Source of the DNA: an uncultured Eubacteriales bacterium
GTDB taxonomy: Bacteria > Bacillota > Clostridia > TANB77 > CAG-508
Length of the DNA stretch: 64,000 nt
Direction: 5' to 3'
Assembly (NCBI GenBank): GCA_902787685.1
Contig: CADAHH010000003.1
Span: 1-64,000 of the forward strand
Positions 8,541 through 17,866 of the stretch are shown in pieces. How positions within the stretch are numbered: position 1 is the first letter of the stretch; every line of letters begins with the position of its first letter. A program made the position numbers and the translations under genes. The notes below the pieces were generated by a model. That model did not search any database. It saw only the letters and a program-made list of their open reading frames with translations, and was not told the DNA's origin.

Positions 8541-8795
8541 ATGAAATCAACTGGTATTGTAAGAAATCTTGATGAACTTGGCCGAATTGTTATTCCTAAG
8601 GAAATTAGAAAAAAATTAGGGATTGATCAAAAAGATCCAATAGAAGTTTATATTGATGGTAATTCTGTTGTATTAAAAAAATATGAAAAAGGATGTATAT
8701 TTTGCAATAATTCCAAAGATTTACAAGTATATAAAGACAAGCTTATTTGTAAAAAGTGCTTAGATAAGATTTCAGATTTGAAAAATGAAATGTAA
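8541..8795 (+). CDS. abrB: AbrB-family transition-state regulator with C-terminal Cys4 motif
   Basis: An 84-residue DNA-binding protein. The N-terminal half is a classical AbrB swapped-hairpin domain (STGIVRNLDELGRIVIPKEIRKKLGI...). The C-terminal half carries CIFC and CKKC, probably a small zinc-binding unit, as in several clostridial AbrB relatives. GAGGAGG precedes the ATG. Promoter at 8461-8489; candidate Spo0A boxes at 8397-8413 upstream. It converges with rsmI across a long shared terminator. The abrB/rsmI/yabB neighbourhood is conserved with Bacillus subtilis. Confidence 0.9.
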   Translation: MKSTGIVRNLDELGRIVIPKEIRKKLGIDQKDPIEVYIDGNSVVLKKYEKGCIFCNNSKDLQVYKDKLICKKCLDKISDLKNEM

Positions 8796-8820
8796 TAACA
8801 AGATTTAATTATATAAATAG

Positions 8821-8861
8821 AATTTAAGAGGTTGGAAGTCAGATTTCCAACCTCTTAAATT
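8821..8861. terminator. Bidirectional terminator between abrB and rsmI
   Basis: A perfect 17-bp inverted repeat (arm begins AATTTAAGAGGTTGGAA) with a 7-base loop, flanked by A/T-rich sequence on both sides, between converging genes. The core is again the GGTTGGAAGTC repeat unit. Confidence 0.75.
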
Positions 8862-8887
8862 CTACCTTACACTTCTCCCCCTCTAAT

Positions 8888-9706
8888 TTACACAAACTCC
8901 TTATAAACCTCATTCTTGTTTACTCCCCTATCTTTTGCAATCTTTTTTATTATTTCTTTTTTTTCCAATCCTTGATTTTCATAAAATTTATAGTGCTCTT
9001 TTAAGTCTAAATTATTTAGAAAATTTTCTTTTTTTGCTTTTTGTGCTCCTTCAATTAGAATAATCATTTCACCTTTTAAATTAACGCTTTTGTTTATAAT
9101 TTCAGAAATACTTCCTCTAATAAATTCTTCATGAATTTTAGTTAATTCTCTTGCCAAAACAATACGCCTGTTTTCAATAATATCAGATAAATCTTTTAGT
9201 GTTTCTTTTAATTTATGAGGAGCTTCATAAATTATTGCAGTTTTAAATTCAGATTCTATTTCATCAAATTTTTCTTTTCTTAGCTTTTTATTTAATGGTA
9301 AAAATCCAAAAAATGCAAATTCTTTTGTGTCTAATCCAGAAGCAATTAATGCAGAAATTGCAGCACAAGCTCCAGGAATAGGTATTACTTCTATTCCCTC
9401 TTCAATTGCTTTTTTGGCAATTACTTCTCCCGGGTCAGAAATGCCAGGTGTTCCTGCATCAGAAACAACTGCTATATTTTGACCTTCTTTCAATTTTGCA
9501 ATTAATATATCCTCTCTATTTTCTTCATTATGTCTATGATTACTAATTAATGGCTTTTTTATATCAAAATGATTAAGTAGTTTTAAAGTTGTTCTAGTAT
9601 CTTCTGCTGCTATTAAATCAACTTCTTTTAACACTCTTAATGCTCTTAGTGTGATATCTTCTAAATTCCCTATTGGTGTAGCAACCAAATATAACTTTCC
9701 GTTCAT
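8888..9706 (-). CDS. rsmI: 16S rRNA (cytidine1402-2'-O)-methyltransferase
   Basis: A 272-residue tetrapyrrole-methylase-fold enzyme that 2'-O-methylates C1402 in the decoding centre. Signatures: LYLVATPIGNLEDITLRAL at the N-terminus, AAEDTRTT, SNHRHNE, VSDAGTPGISDPG (SAM-binding loop) and PIPGACAAISALIASGL. Start at 9706 gives the family-standard MNGKLYLVATPIGN. It follows the yabB-like methyltransferase on the same strand, with the small GIY-YIG gene (yazA) found between them in Bacillus missing. Confidence 0.95.
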   Translation of the reverse strand: MNGKLYLVATPIGNLEDITLRALRVLKEVDLIAAEDTRTTLKLLNHFDIKKPLISNHRHNEENREDILIAKLKEGQNIAVVSDAGTPGISDPGEVIAKKAIEEGIEVIPIPGACAAISALIASGLDTKEFAFFGFLPLNKKLRKEKFDEIESEFKTAIIYEAPHKLKETLKDLSDIIENRRIVLARELTKIHEEFIRGSISEIINKSVNLKGEMIILIEGAQKAKKENFLNNLDLKEHYKFYENQGLEKKEIIKKIAKDRGVNKNEVYKEFV

Positions 9707-9745
9707 TTTTAATTCCTTTCATTGTTTATTTATATTATTATATCT

Positions 9746-9761
9746 GGCGATTAAAATCGCC
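9746..9761. repeat. Short hairpin with GTAGGGGCG-type sequence
   Basis: GGCGAT, loop TAAA, ATCGCC, adjoining CCCTACA on the plus strand, between yabB and rsmI. A related TGTAGGGGC sits at 2965-2973. This is reminiscent of small extragenic palindromes; function is unknown. Confidence 0.35.
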
Positions 9762-9770
9762 CCTACACAT

Positions 9771-10511
9771 CTATTTATTGTATATTCTCAAAATATCTTC
9801 TGTATACTTTCCATCTTCATCATATACATACAAATTATCTTCAAATTTTAAAAATGGTTTTCCACATTTTACTCCTTTTATGAGGATAAGGTTAGTTGGC
9901 TTTTGTTTATTTGGATAAACAAACTTGATTTTTTTAGGCTCAATACTATGTTTTCGCATTAAATACAAAATATCAACCAGCCTATCTGGTCTATGAACCA
10001 TATAAAACTCTCCAAAATCTTTTAATAAGTAACTTGTCGACTCTATAAAATCCTCTAAAGAAGCGGTTATTTCATGTCTGGATATTAATTTTTGACTATT
10101 TTCATTAACAATTCCTGTATTTAGCTGTTTATAAGGTGGATTTGTTGTAACAGCATCAAAACTTCCTTTTTCGTATTTATCTTTTAAATTCAAAATGCTA
10201 TCATTTTCTATTTTTATTCTATTTTCTAAATGGTTTAATTCTATGCTTCTACTTGCCATTTCCGCAACATCTTTTTGTATTTCTACTCCAATAAAGTTTG
10301 TATTTTTGGTTTTTGCAGATAACAGAATTGGAATTATTCCTGTTCCGCTTCCTAAATCAATTACTTTTGAACTAGGCTTTATTTCTTTTGCAAAATCTGT
10401 TAATAAAACACTATCTATTCCAAAGCAAAAGCCCTCCTTATTTTGTATTATCCTTAGACCTTTATACTCTAAATCATCAATTCTTTCATTTTCTTTTAAT
10501 TCAAATTTCAT
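9771..10511 (-). CDS. SAM-dependent adenine-N6 methyltransferase, TrmN6/YabB type
   Basis: A 246-residue class I methyltransferase. The SAM motif VIDLGSGTGIIPI (about residue 50), GVEIQ acidic loop, and catalytic TTNPPYKQ (about 123, an N6-adenine NPPY motif) are visible. The family includes enzymes modifying A37 of tRNA-Val in Escherichia coli; the substrate here is inferred. Gene order yabB-like, rsmI, then abrB in convergent orientation matches the Bacillus neighbourhood, supporting the assignment. Confidence 0.85.
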   Translation of the reverse strand: MKFELKENERIDDLEYKGLRIIQNKEGFCFGIDSVLLTDFAKEIKPSSKVIDLGSGTGIIPILLSAKTKNTNFIGVEIQKDVAEMASRSIELNHLENRIKIENDSILNLKDKYEKGSFDAVTTNPPYKQLNTGIVNENSQKLISRHEITASLEDFIESTSYLLKDFGEFYMVHRPDRLVDILYLMRKHSIEPKKIKFVYPNKQKPTNLILIKGVKCGKPFLKFEDNLYVYDEDGKYTEDILRIYNK

Positions 10512-10681
10512 TTAAATTCTCCAAACTCAGATTAAATCTCGATTCAATTCAAACTTATAAATATATATTTATAATTTTGAATTGTTAAAAAATCTCTCTC
10601 TTCTATCTCCGACCTCATACCTCTATAATTCACTTATTATACAATTCCATCATATTATACAATAAAAAAGGAGATTTTTCA

Positions 10682-10873
10682 ATGAATAACATAATATTTA
10701 GTAACCAACCTCCTACTTTACCTTCATCAAATAGTGATAATACTGCAAAGAAAAAAATAGATATAAAACAATTGAAAAATAATACACTAAATTCACTTAA
10801 TGAAGTCGAAAATTTTTTAAATGATTTTCATAAGTTTAAAAAATATATTAAATTATATAAAATTTTAAAATAA
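10682..10873 (+). CDS. Small hypothetical protein, 63 residues
   Basis: Begins MNNIIFSNQPPTLPSS and has AAAAAAGGAGATTTTTCA before the ATG, a strong RBS. The second half is lysine-rich and amphipathic (EVENFLNDFHKFKKYIK), probably helical. No family recognised. It precedes the GerMN gene by 74 bases on the same strand; cotranscription is possible. Confidence 0.5.
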   Translation: MNNIIFSNQPPTLPSSNSDNTAKKKIDIKQLKNNTLNSLNEVENFLNDFHKFKKYIKLYKILK

Positions 10874-10947
10874 AGTTCTAAAAAGGACAAAGGAATAATA
10901 CTCTTAATTAGCTATAGCAATCATTTATGAAAGGAATATAATTATTT

Positions 10948-11475
10948 ATGAAAAATAAAAAATTTCTATTTTTGCTTATTTTTGTACTTGCAATAATTGT
11001 AGTACTTTTATTTTACATAGTAAAAAACTTTAATTCAACTGACAAAAGCATTACACAAGAAATTACTCCTGAGGAGGAAATAAGTGAAAATCAGTTAAGA
11101 GAAACAGTAGTTACTCTCTACTTTTTAGATAAAGAATCAAATACACTTAAATCAGAAGGAAAATTGATAGATTCTGCTTCCCTAATTCAAAATCCATATA
11201 AAGAGTTAGTAAATTTATTGATTCAAGGTCCAAAATCACAAAATTTAGCAAATGTATTTCCAGAAAATACACAAATATTAGATACCTATATAAAAAACAA
11301 CTGTGTAACTTTAGATTTTTCGGAAGAATTATTAAATTTTGAAAATGAAGATCAAAAATATAATATTATAAATAGTATATTAAATACTCTCACTCAATTA
11401 AATGAAGTAAACTCTATCGAATTTTTGATAAATAACGAAAAAAGTGACGTTTTTTCTGACACATTTACCCATTGA
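10948..11475 (+). CDS. GerMN-domain protein (sporulation/germination type)
   Basis: A 175-residue membrane-anchored protein: N-terminal span at about residues 5-26 (FLFLLIFVLAIIVVLLFYIV), an acidic linker, then one GerMN domain with TVTLYF-like start (VVTLYFLDKESNTLKSEG), PYKELVNLLIQGPKS and NCVTLDFSEELLNF. GerM of Bacillus takes part in the engulfment-stage SpoIIIA/SpoIIQ complex and germination, but has two domains and a lipobox; this copy has one domain and a plain anchor, so role is inferred as envelope/sporulation related. Confidence 0.8.
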   Translation: MKNKKFLFLLIFVLAIIVVLLFYIVKNFNSTDKSITQEITPEEEISENQLRETVVTLYFLDKESNTLKSEGKLIDSASLIQNPYKELVNLLIQGPKSQNLANVFPENTQILDTYIKNNCVTLDFSEELLNFENEDQKYNIINSILNTLTQLNEVNSIEFLINNEKSDVFSDTFTH

Positions 11476-11545
11476 CAAACACCTAATAATATTGTAATAT
11501 AGATATGATATATTGTTTTAAACAAGAATTTATAGAGGTATAAAA

Positions 11546-13366
11546 ATGATAATTGAGGAAGAAAAAGTCGAAATTGTTGAAGATGAAAATATGTCTTCAT
11601 CAAAAGAAAAAAGCAAAAAAACAAAAAAGAAAAAAAATGAATCAGAAAACTCTAATGGAAATGTTGCTATTAAAGATAAAGTTGATGAACAAAATGATTT
11701 GAAAAACAATGATGAAAATCCTAATAATGAAAACAAATCTGCTAATCAAATATTAGAAAATACACTTGATACTGCCGATATACCTATTTCAGACAACAAA
11801 CAAGTGGAATCAAATGCAAATGTTGATACAACTACTGAAACTGAAACTAAAAAAACATTTTCAGAAGAACCTTTAAGTGAAGAAGACAATAATGAAATTA
11901 ATGAAGATTATGAGTCTCATAAATCAAAAAGTATTCTTTCTATTATTCTCATAATTTTATCTGTCTTTTTAGTACTAGTATTAATATGCTTTGGAGCGTT
12001 AACATTTTATAATTATAAAAATAAAAATGTAATTGCAAAAGGAGTATCTATTAATTCTATTGATTTATCATACTGTACAAAAGATGAAGCAAAAGAAAAA
12101 ATTAATAAATATTATACAGAACAACTTTCTAATGATATTACTCTTGTTTATAATGATTACAAAACATTTATAAAAACTGCTGAAATTGAGCTTAATTATA
12201 ATATTGATTCAGCTGTGGATTATGCTTTTTCTTACGGAAAAAGCGGAAATGTATTTCAAGATGACTATCATATACTTGCATCTTTAATAAAAAACGAAAA
12301 CATAATTCCAATATACACCTTAAATCAGGAATTATTAACCAAATTTTTAAATAGTCTTTCTACAGAATTGCCAGGAGCAATCGTTGAAAGTAGCCATTAC
12401 ATAGATGGGAATAAACTGATTATTACAAAGGGAACTCCAGGTAATGTTGTAAATATTGAATCAACAACAAATATTATAAAATCACAACTTACAAATTTAT
12501 CATACATAAATAATCCTATAACTATTGAAGTTAAAACACAAAATCCAAAAGAAATTAATGTAGATGAAATATATAAAGATATTCATAGAGAACCAAAAGA
12601 TGCCTATTATACAAAAGATCCTTATAATATTTCCCCATCTGAAAATGGTATTGATTTTAAAATATCTATTGATGAGGCTAAACAATTAGTACAAAATTCT
12701 GAAGCTGAGTGTGAAATACCTTTAAAAGTCTTATATCCAAATGTTACTACAAATATGATAGGTCAAGAAGCATTTCCTGATTTATTAGGTTCTTTCTCTA
12801 CAAATTATGTTTCAAACCCTGATAGAACAACAAATCTACGTTTGGCTGCAAATAAGATTAATGGAACAGTTCTAATGCCAGGTGAAGTATTTTCATATAA
12901 TGGTATTGTCGGTGAAAGAACTATTTCAGCTGGATATAAAAATGCTGCTATTTATCAAAATGGTGAAGTTGTAGATGGCTTAGGTGGCGGAATTTGTCAA
13001 ATATCTACAACACTATACAATGCTGCATTATTTGCTAATTTAGAAATGGTAGAATTATATAATCATCAATTTGTACCATCTTATGTTACAGCCGGGAGAG
13101 ATGCTACAGTTGTATATGGTGTAAAAGATTTCAAATTTAAGAACTCTCGCAAATATGCCATTAAAATTACATGTTCAGTTTCAGGTGGAGTTGCAAAATT
13201 TCAAATCTGGGGTGTAAAAGAACCAACTGAATATGATGTAAGTGTTTATGCAAATGTTTCAAGAACAGCTTCTTACATAAAAGCAACCACCTATAGAACT
13301 CTAAAATTAAATGGCGAAACTATTAAAACAGAAAAAATTGCTAATTCGACATATAAAGTACATTAA
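11546..13366 (+). CDS. VanW-family cell-wall protein
   Basis: A 606-residue membrane protein. Residues 1-130 are highly charged (EKSKKTKKKKNES...) and probably cytoplasmic; one membrane span follows at about 133-157 (SILSIILIILSVFLVLVL). The outside part has a putative peptidoglycan-binding region and a C-terminal VanW domain: SFSTNYVSNPDRTTNLRLAA, LMPGEVFSYN, GGGICQISTTLYNAAL and YNHQFVPSYVTAGRDATV. VanW proteins were named from vancomycin-resistance loci but their activity is unknown; the conserved cysteine in GGGICQIS is present. An intrinsic terminator follows. Confidence 0.88.
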   Translation: MIIEEEKVEIVEDENMSSSKEKSKKTKKKKNESENSNGNVAIKDKVDEQNDLKNNDENPNNENKSANQILENTLDTADIPISDNKQVESNANVDTTTETETKKTFSEEPLSEEDNNEINEDYESHKSKSILSIILIILSVFLVLVLICFGALTFYNYKNKNVIAKGVSINSIDLSYCTKDEAKEKINKYYTEQLSNDITLVYNDYKTFIKTAEIELNYNIDSAVDYAFSYGKSGNVFQDDYHILASLIKNENIIPIYTLNQELLTKFLNSLSTELPGAIVESSHYIDGNKLIITKGTPGNVVNIESTTNIIKSQLTNLSYINNPITIEVKTQNPKEINVDEIYKDIHREPKDAYYTKDPYNISPSENGIDFKISIDEAKQLVQNSEAECEIPLKVLYPNVTTNMIGQEAFPDLLGSFSTNYVSNPDRTTNLRLAANKINGTVLMPGEVFSYNGIVGERTISAGYKNAAIYQNGEVVDGLGGGICQISTTLYNAALFANLEMVELYNHQFVPSYVTAGRDATVVYGVKDFKFKNSRKYAIKITCSVSGGVAKFQIWGVKEPTEYDVSVYANVSRTASYIKATTYRTLKLNGETIKTEKIANSTYKVH

Positions 13367-13390
13367 AAGCGACAAATAGTCGCTTTTTTT
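13365..13390 (+). terminator. Intrinsic terminator after the VanW gene
   Basis: AAAAGCGAC (13365-13373), loop AAATA, GTCGCTTTT and further Ts to 13390. Confidence 0.9.
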
Positions 13391-13467
13391 AATTGACAAT
13401 TGCTCTAAAATGTTGTAAAATAGGTAAGTAGTAATTAAATTTAACATAATATTTAAGGAGTAAATGT

Positions 13468-16400
13468 ATGGAACATTGTATTTTACATGTTGGCTTAGAT
13501 GTTGGCTCTACAACAGTAAAAATTATAGTAATGAATGATAACAAAGAAATAATATATAAAGATTATAGAAGACATTTTTCAGATACAAAAAATACAATTT
13601 GCACTATGTTATATGAACTAAACGAAAAATATCCAAACTCAGAATTTACAATTGCACTTACGGGTTCAGGGGCTATGTCTGCTGCTAAATTTTTAGGTGT
13701 TAGTTTTATTCAAGAAGTTGTATCATGCAAAAGAGCAGTAGAAAAATATATACCTGAAACAGATGTTGTAATTGAGCTCGGTGGAGAAGATGCTAAAATT
13801 ATCTATTTTGATAAATCTATTGAACAAAGGATGAACGGAACCTGTGCTGGTGGTACAGGCGCTTTTATTGACCAAATGTCAAGTTTACTAAACACTGATA
13901 CTGCTGGCCTAAATGAAATGGCAAAACATCATACAACAATTTACCCTATTGCTTCTAGATGTGGTGTTTTTGCAAAAACAGATATACAGCCACTTATAAA
14001 CGAAGGAGCTGCTAAAGAAGATATTGCAGCATCTATATTTCAAGCAGTTGTTAATCAAACAATATCAGGGTTGGCATGTGGTAGACCAATTAGAGGTAAA
14101 GTTGCTTTTTTAGGTGGACCACTTACATATCTTTCAGAGCTTAGAAATAGATTTATTAAAACACTAAATTTAAGAGATGATGAAATTATAATTCCTGAAG
14201 AAGCACATCTTTTAGTTGCAACAGGTGCAGCTTTAGATTCTTTTGAAGAAACTCCTTTTACAAATGAGGAATTAATTAAAAAAATTGAGAGTTTTAAGAA
14301 TTCAATTGATAACACGACACATCCAATAGAACCTTTATTTAAAAGTAAACAAGAATATGAGTCATTTAAAAAAAGACATAGTGGGTCTACTATTGCAAAA
14401 AATAAATTAAATAATTACAAAGGTGATTGTTTTATTGGTATTGATGCTGGTTCTACAACAACTAAACTTGTTTTAATTGATAAAGATGGTAAACTATTAC
14501 ATTCTATTTATGGAAGTAATGAAGGAAATCCTCTTCAAAGCACAATTAAAATGCTTAAAGAGTTATATTCTGTTATTCCTAAAACTGCTAAACTTCGCTT
14601 TAGCGGAGTTACAGGTTATGGAGAACAATTAATTAAAACTGCATTAAATGTTGATATTGGAGAAATTGAAACTATTGCTCATTATACTGCTGCTAAAACC
14701 TTTGAACCTGAAGTTACAAGCATTGTAGATATTGGTGGACAAGACATGAAATACATACATCTTAAAAATGGTGCAATAGATACAATAATGCTTAATGAAG
14801 CATGTTCATCTGGTTGTGGTTCATTTATTGAAACATTTGCCAAAAGTTTAAATTTAGATATATCTGAATTTGTAAAACAAGCAATTGAAGCTAAAAGGCC
14901 TGTTGATTTAGGCTCAAGATGTACAGTTTTTATGAATTCAAAAATCAAACAGGCTCAAAAAGAAGGTTACACAGTTGGTGATATTTCAAGCGGGCTTTCA
15001 TATTCTGTAATAAAAAATGCATTACAAAAAGTTATGAAAATACGTGATTTTGAAACACTTGGAAAAAATATAGTAGTACAAGGTGGAACTTTTTATAATG
15101 ATGCAGTTCTTCGTGCTTTTGAGAAAATAGTTGGTAAAAATGTTATTAGGCCTGATATTGCTGGTTTAATGGGAGCTTACGGAATAGCCTTAATTGCAAA
15201 AGAACAATATGAAACAAATTTAAATATGGAGTATTATTCAAGTATTTCAAAACAAGAAGACTTAGATAAATTAGATATTAAAATTACTCATACAAGATGT
15301 AATGGTTGTGAAAATCACTGTAAACTTACAATAAATACATTTAATAATGGTAAAAAACACATTTCAGGAAATAGATGTGAAAAAGGTGCTGGAAATAGTG
15401 ATTCAAATAAAAAATCACTTCCAAACCTTATTAAATATAAATATGAGAGAATTTTTGAGTATAAACCTCTTGATGAAAAACAAGCTACACGTGGAACAAT
15501 TGGTATCCCTAGAGTCTTAAACATGTATGAAGACTATCCTTTCTGGTTTACTTTTTTTACAAATTTAGGTTTTAGAGTAATTATTTCAGAAAAAAGTACT
15601 AGAGCAACTTATGAAAAAGGCATGGAATCAATGCCTTCAGAATCTGTTTGCTATCCTGCCAAACTTTCACACGGTCATATTGAAAGTTTGATAGAGCAAG
15701 GAATTAAAACTATATTTTATCCTTGTATGCCATATTCTAGAAAAGAACAAGAAAAAGCAGATAATAAATTTAATTGCCCAATTGTTATTTCATATTCAGA
15801 AGTGTTAAAAAATAATGTAGAAAATCTTAAAAAAGATGATATCAAATTCATAAATCCTTTTTTACCTTTTGATATGCCTAATTTAGTAAAAAAAGTAATG
15901 GAACTTGAAGAATTTAAAGAATATAATTTTTCAAAACAAGAATTAATAAATGCTGCTGAAAAAGCAGAAAATGAATATCAAAAATGTAAGGAAGATATTA
16001 GAGAAAGAGGTAGAAAAACAGTTAAATATTTGCAAGATAATAATTTAAAAGGTATCGTTTTAGCTGGTAGACCATATCATATAGATCCAGAAATCAATCA
16101 TGGAATTGATACTTTAATTACATCTCTTGGTTTAGCCGTACTTACAGAAGACAGTATTTCAAATGAAGTAGAAGTTAAACGACCTATCAGAGTTGTAGAC
16201 CAATGGATGTTTCATTCTAGACTTTATGCTGCTGCAGACTTTGTTGGTAAACATGATAATCTAGAATTAGTTCAGCTTAATTCATTTGGATGTGGTGTAG
16301 ATGCTGTTACAACTGACCAAGTTGAAGAGATTTTAAGAAGTTTTGGAAAAATGTATACTCTAATAAAAATAGATGAAGTAAATAATCTTGGGGCAGTTAA

Positions 16401-17787
16401 AATTCGTATACGTTCTTTAATTGCAAGTATGAATAAAAGAGAAACTGAAAAATTAAATGGCAATTATGAAATAGACAAAAAAATTTTTACTAAGAAGATG
16501 AAAAAAGATTATACAATATTAATTCCTATGATGCTACCTATACATTTTGAACTATTAGAACCAGCTGTTAATTCATGTGGTTATAATATGCATTTACTTA
16601 GAGAATGTACTATGCATACTGTAGAAACAGGTTTAAAATATGTTAATAATGATGCTTGTTACCCATCTATCTTAGTTACAGGTCAAATGATTGAAGCTTT
16701 AGAGTCTGGCGAATATGATGTAGATAAAACTGCTTTAATTATGTCTCAAACAGGCGGGGGTTGTAGAGCAACTAACTATATTGGCTTTATCCGTAAGGCT
16801 CTCAGAGATGCTGGTTTTGAACAAGTACCTGTTATATCTTTAAATGTTGTTGGTATGGAAAAGTCATCTGGATTTAAGTTAACTCCACATATGATAGAAA
16901 AACTATTAAGAGGAGTTATGCTAGGAGATTTACTTCAAAAAATGTTATATAAAAACAAAGCATATGAAGTAAAAAAAGGTCAATCTCAAATGATATTTAA
17001 TCAATGGATGGAAAAATCTAAAGATTTGGTAACAATAGGATCTAGCAAAGATTTTAAACAAGCTGTATACCAAATAGTTGAAGAGTTCGAAAATATAGAA
17101 CTTGATTTATCTAGGAAAAAACCAAAAGTTGGAATAGTTGGAGAAATATTAGTCAAATATCATCCTTTTGGAAATAATCATGTTACTGATTTATTAGAAA
17201 AAGAAGGTGCAGAAGTTGTTCTTCCTGATTTTATGGGATTTATAAAATATATGGCTACAAATAAAATTACATTTAATAAATTATTAAATACTAATAAAAC
17301 AGCAAGTACAATTAGCAAAATTGCATTAAATCTTATTAATATTATGGAAAAAGATATTAGAGAAGCTCTATCTAAATCAAAAAAAGATTATTTGCCACTT
17401 ACTGATATTTGGGATTTACAAGACAAGGTAAAAGGTATTTTGTCCATAGGGAATCAAACAGGAGAAGGTTGGTTTTTAACTGCTGAAATGGCAGAATATA
17501 TTGAACACGGAATAGAAAACATAGTTTGTATACAACCATTTGCATGCTTACCAAACCATGTTGTAGGAAAAGGTGTAATTAAAACAATTAGGCAAAAATA
17601 TCCATTTGCAAATATTTCGCCTATTGATTATGACCCAGGAGCTAGTGAAACAAACCAAGCAAATAGAATTAAACTTTTGATGACAGTTGCAAAGGATAAT
17701 TTAAAGATTAAAGAAAATGAAAAAATAGCATTAAAGAATGAAAATGAGAATAATTCAAACAGTGTTAAATTAGAAAGTAAAATTTAG
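13468..17787 (+). CDS. Large 2-hydroxyacyl-CoA dehydratase activase-like protein
   Basis: A 1439-residue protein with two ASKHA ATPase domains in tandem. Domain 1 (about 5-270) has LDVGSTTVK, ELGGEDAK, and iron-sulfur-type CAGGTGAFID and SRCGVF cysteines; domain 2 (about 325-590) has GIDAGSTTTK, DIGGQDMK, ACSSGCGSF and SRCTVF. A cysteine cluster CNGCENHC...RCEKG (about 612-650) leads to the DUF2229-like and HgdB-like C-terminal halves. Relatives activate 2-hydroxyacyl-CoA dehydratases by ATP-driven electron injection, but these giant forms have no proven substrate. It stands alone between two terminators. Confidence is high in family, low in pathway. Confidence 0.88.
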   Translation: MEHCILHVGLDVGSTTVKIIVMNDNKEIIYKDYRRHFSDTKNTICTMLYELNEKYPNSEFTIALTGSGAMSAAKFLGVSFIQEVVSCKRAVEKYIPETDVVIELGGEDAKIIYFDKSIEQRMNGTCAGGTGAFIDQMSSLLNTDTAGLNEMAKHHTTIYPIASRCGVFAKTDIQPLINEGAAKEDIAASIFQAVVNQTISGLACGRPIRGKVAFLGGPLTYLSELRNRFIKTLNLRDDEIIIPEEAHLLVATGAALDSFEETPFTNEELIKKIESFKNSIDNTTHPIEPLFKSKQEYESFKKRHSGSTIAKNKLNNYKGDCFIGIDAGSTTTKLVLIDKDGKLLHSIYGSNEGNPLQSTIKMLKELYSVIPKTAKLRFSGVTGYGEQLIKTALNVDIGEIETIAHYTAAKTFEPEVTSIVDIGGQDMKYIHLKNGAIDTIMLNEACSSGCGSFIETFAKSLNLDISEFVKQAIEAKRPVDLGSRCTVFMNSKIKQAQKEGYTVGDISSGLSYSVIKNALQKVMKIRDFETLGKNIVVQGGTFYNDAVLRAFEKIVGKNVIRPDIAGLMGAYGIALIAKEQYETNLNMEYYSSISKQEDLDKLDIKITHTRCNGCENHCKLTINTFNNGKKHISGNRCEKGAGNSDSNKKSLPNLIKYKYERIFEYKPLDEKQATRGTIGIPRVLNMYEDYPFWFTFFTNLGFRVIISEKSTRATYEKGMESMPSESVCYPAKLSHGHIESLIEQGIKTIFYPCMPYSRKEQEKADNKFNCPIVISYSEVLKNNVENLKKDDIKFINPFLPFDMPNLVKKVMELEEFKEYNFSKQELINAAEKAENEYQKCKEDIRERGRKTVKYLQDNNLKGIVLAGRPYHIDPEINHGIDTLITSLGLAVLTEDSISNEVEVKRPIRVVDQWMFHSRLYAAADFVGKHDNLELVQLNSFGCGVDAVTTDQVEEILRSFGKMYTLIKIDEVNNLGAVKIRIRSLIASMNKRETEKLNGNYEIDKKIFTKKMKKDYTILIPMMLPIHFELLEPAVNSCGYNMHLLRECTMHTVETGLKYVNNDACYPSILVTGQMIEALESGEYDVDKTALIMSQTGGGCRATNYIGFIRKALRDAGFEQVPVISLNVVGMEKSSGFKLTPHMIEKLLRGVMLGDLLQKMLYKNKAYEVKKGQSQMIFNQWMEKSKDLVTIGSSKDFKQAVYQIVEEFENIELDLSRKKPKVGIVGEILVKYHPFGNNHVTDLLEKEGAEVVLPDFMGFIKYMATNKITFNKLLNTNKTASTISKIALNLINIMEKDIREALSKSKKDYLPLTDIWDLQDKVKGILSIGNQTGEGWFLTAEMAEYIEHGIENIVCIQPFACLPNHVVGKGVIKTIRQKYPFANISPIDYDPGASETNQANRIKLLMTVAKDNLKIKENEKIALKNENENNSNSVKLESKI

Positions 17788-17818
17788 AAAATCGGAAATA
17801 ATATCAATGTTCATTAAG

Positions 17819-17864
17819 AAAAGAGTAAGAAGCGGGATTTTAAATTCTCTACTTCTTACTCTTT
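17819..17864. terminator. Bidirectional terminator closing the activase gene and the secretion cluster
   Basis: AAAGAGTAAGAAG and CTTCTTACTCTTT pair over a 13-bp stem with a ~20-base loop, between converging genes. Confidence 0.7.
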
Positions 17865-17866
17865 AT

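Noticed and set aside
10195-10588. Plus-strand open frames opposite the methyltransferase gene
   Set aside because: Antisense shadows of a well-supported gene with complete SAM and NPPY motifs.
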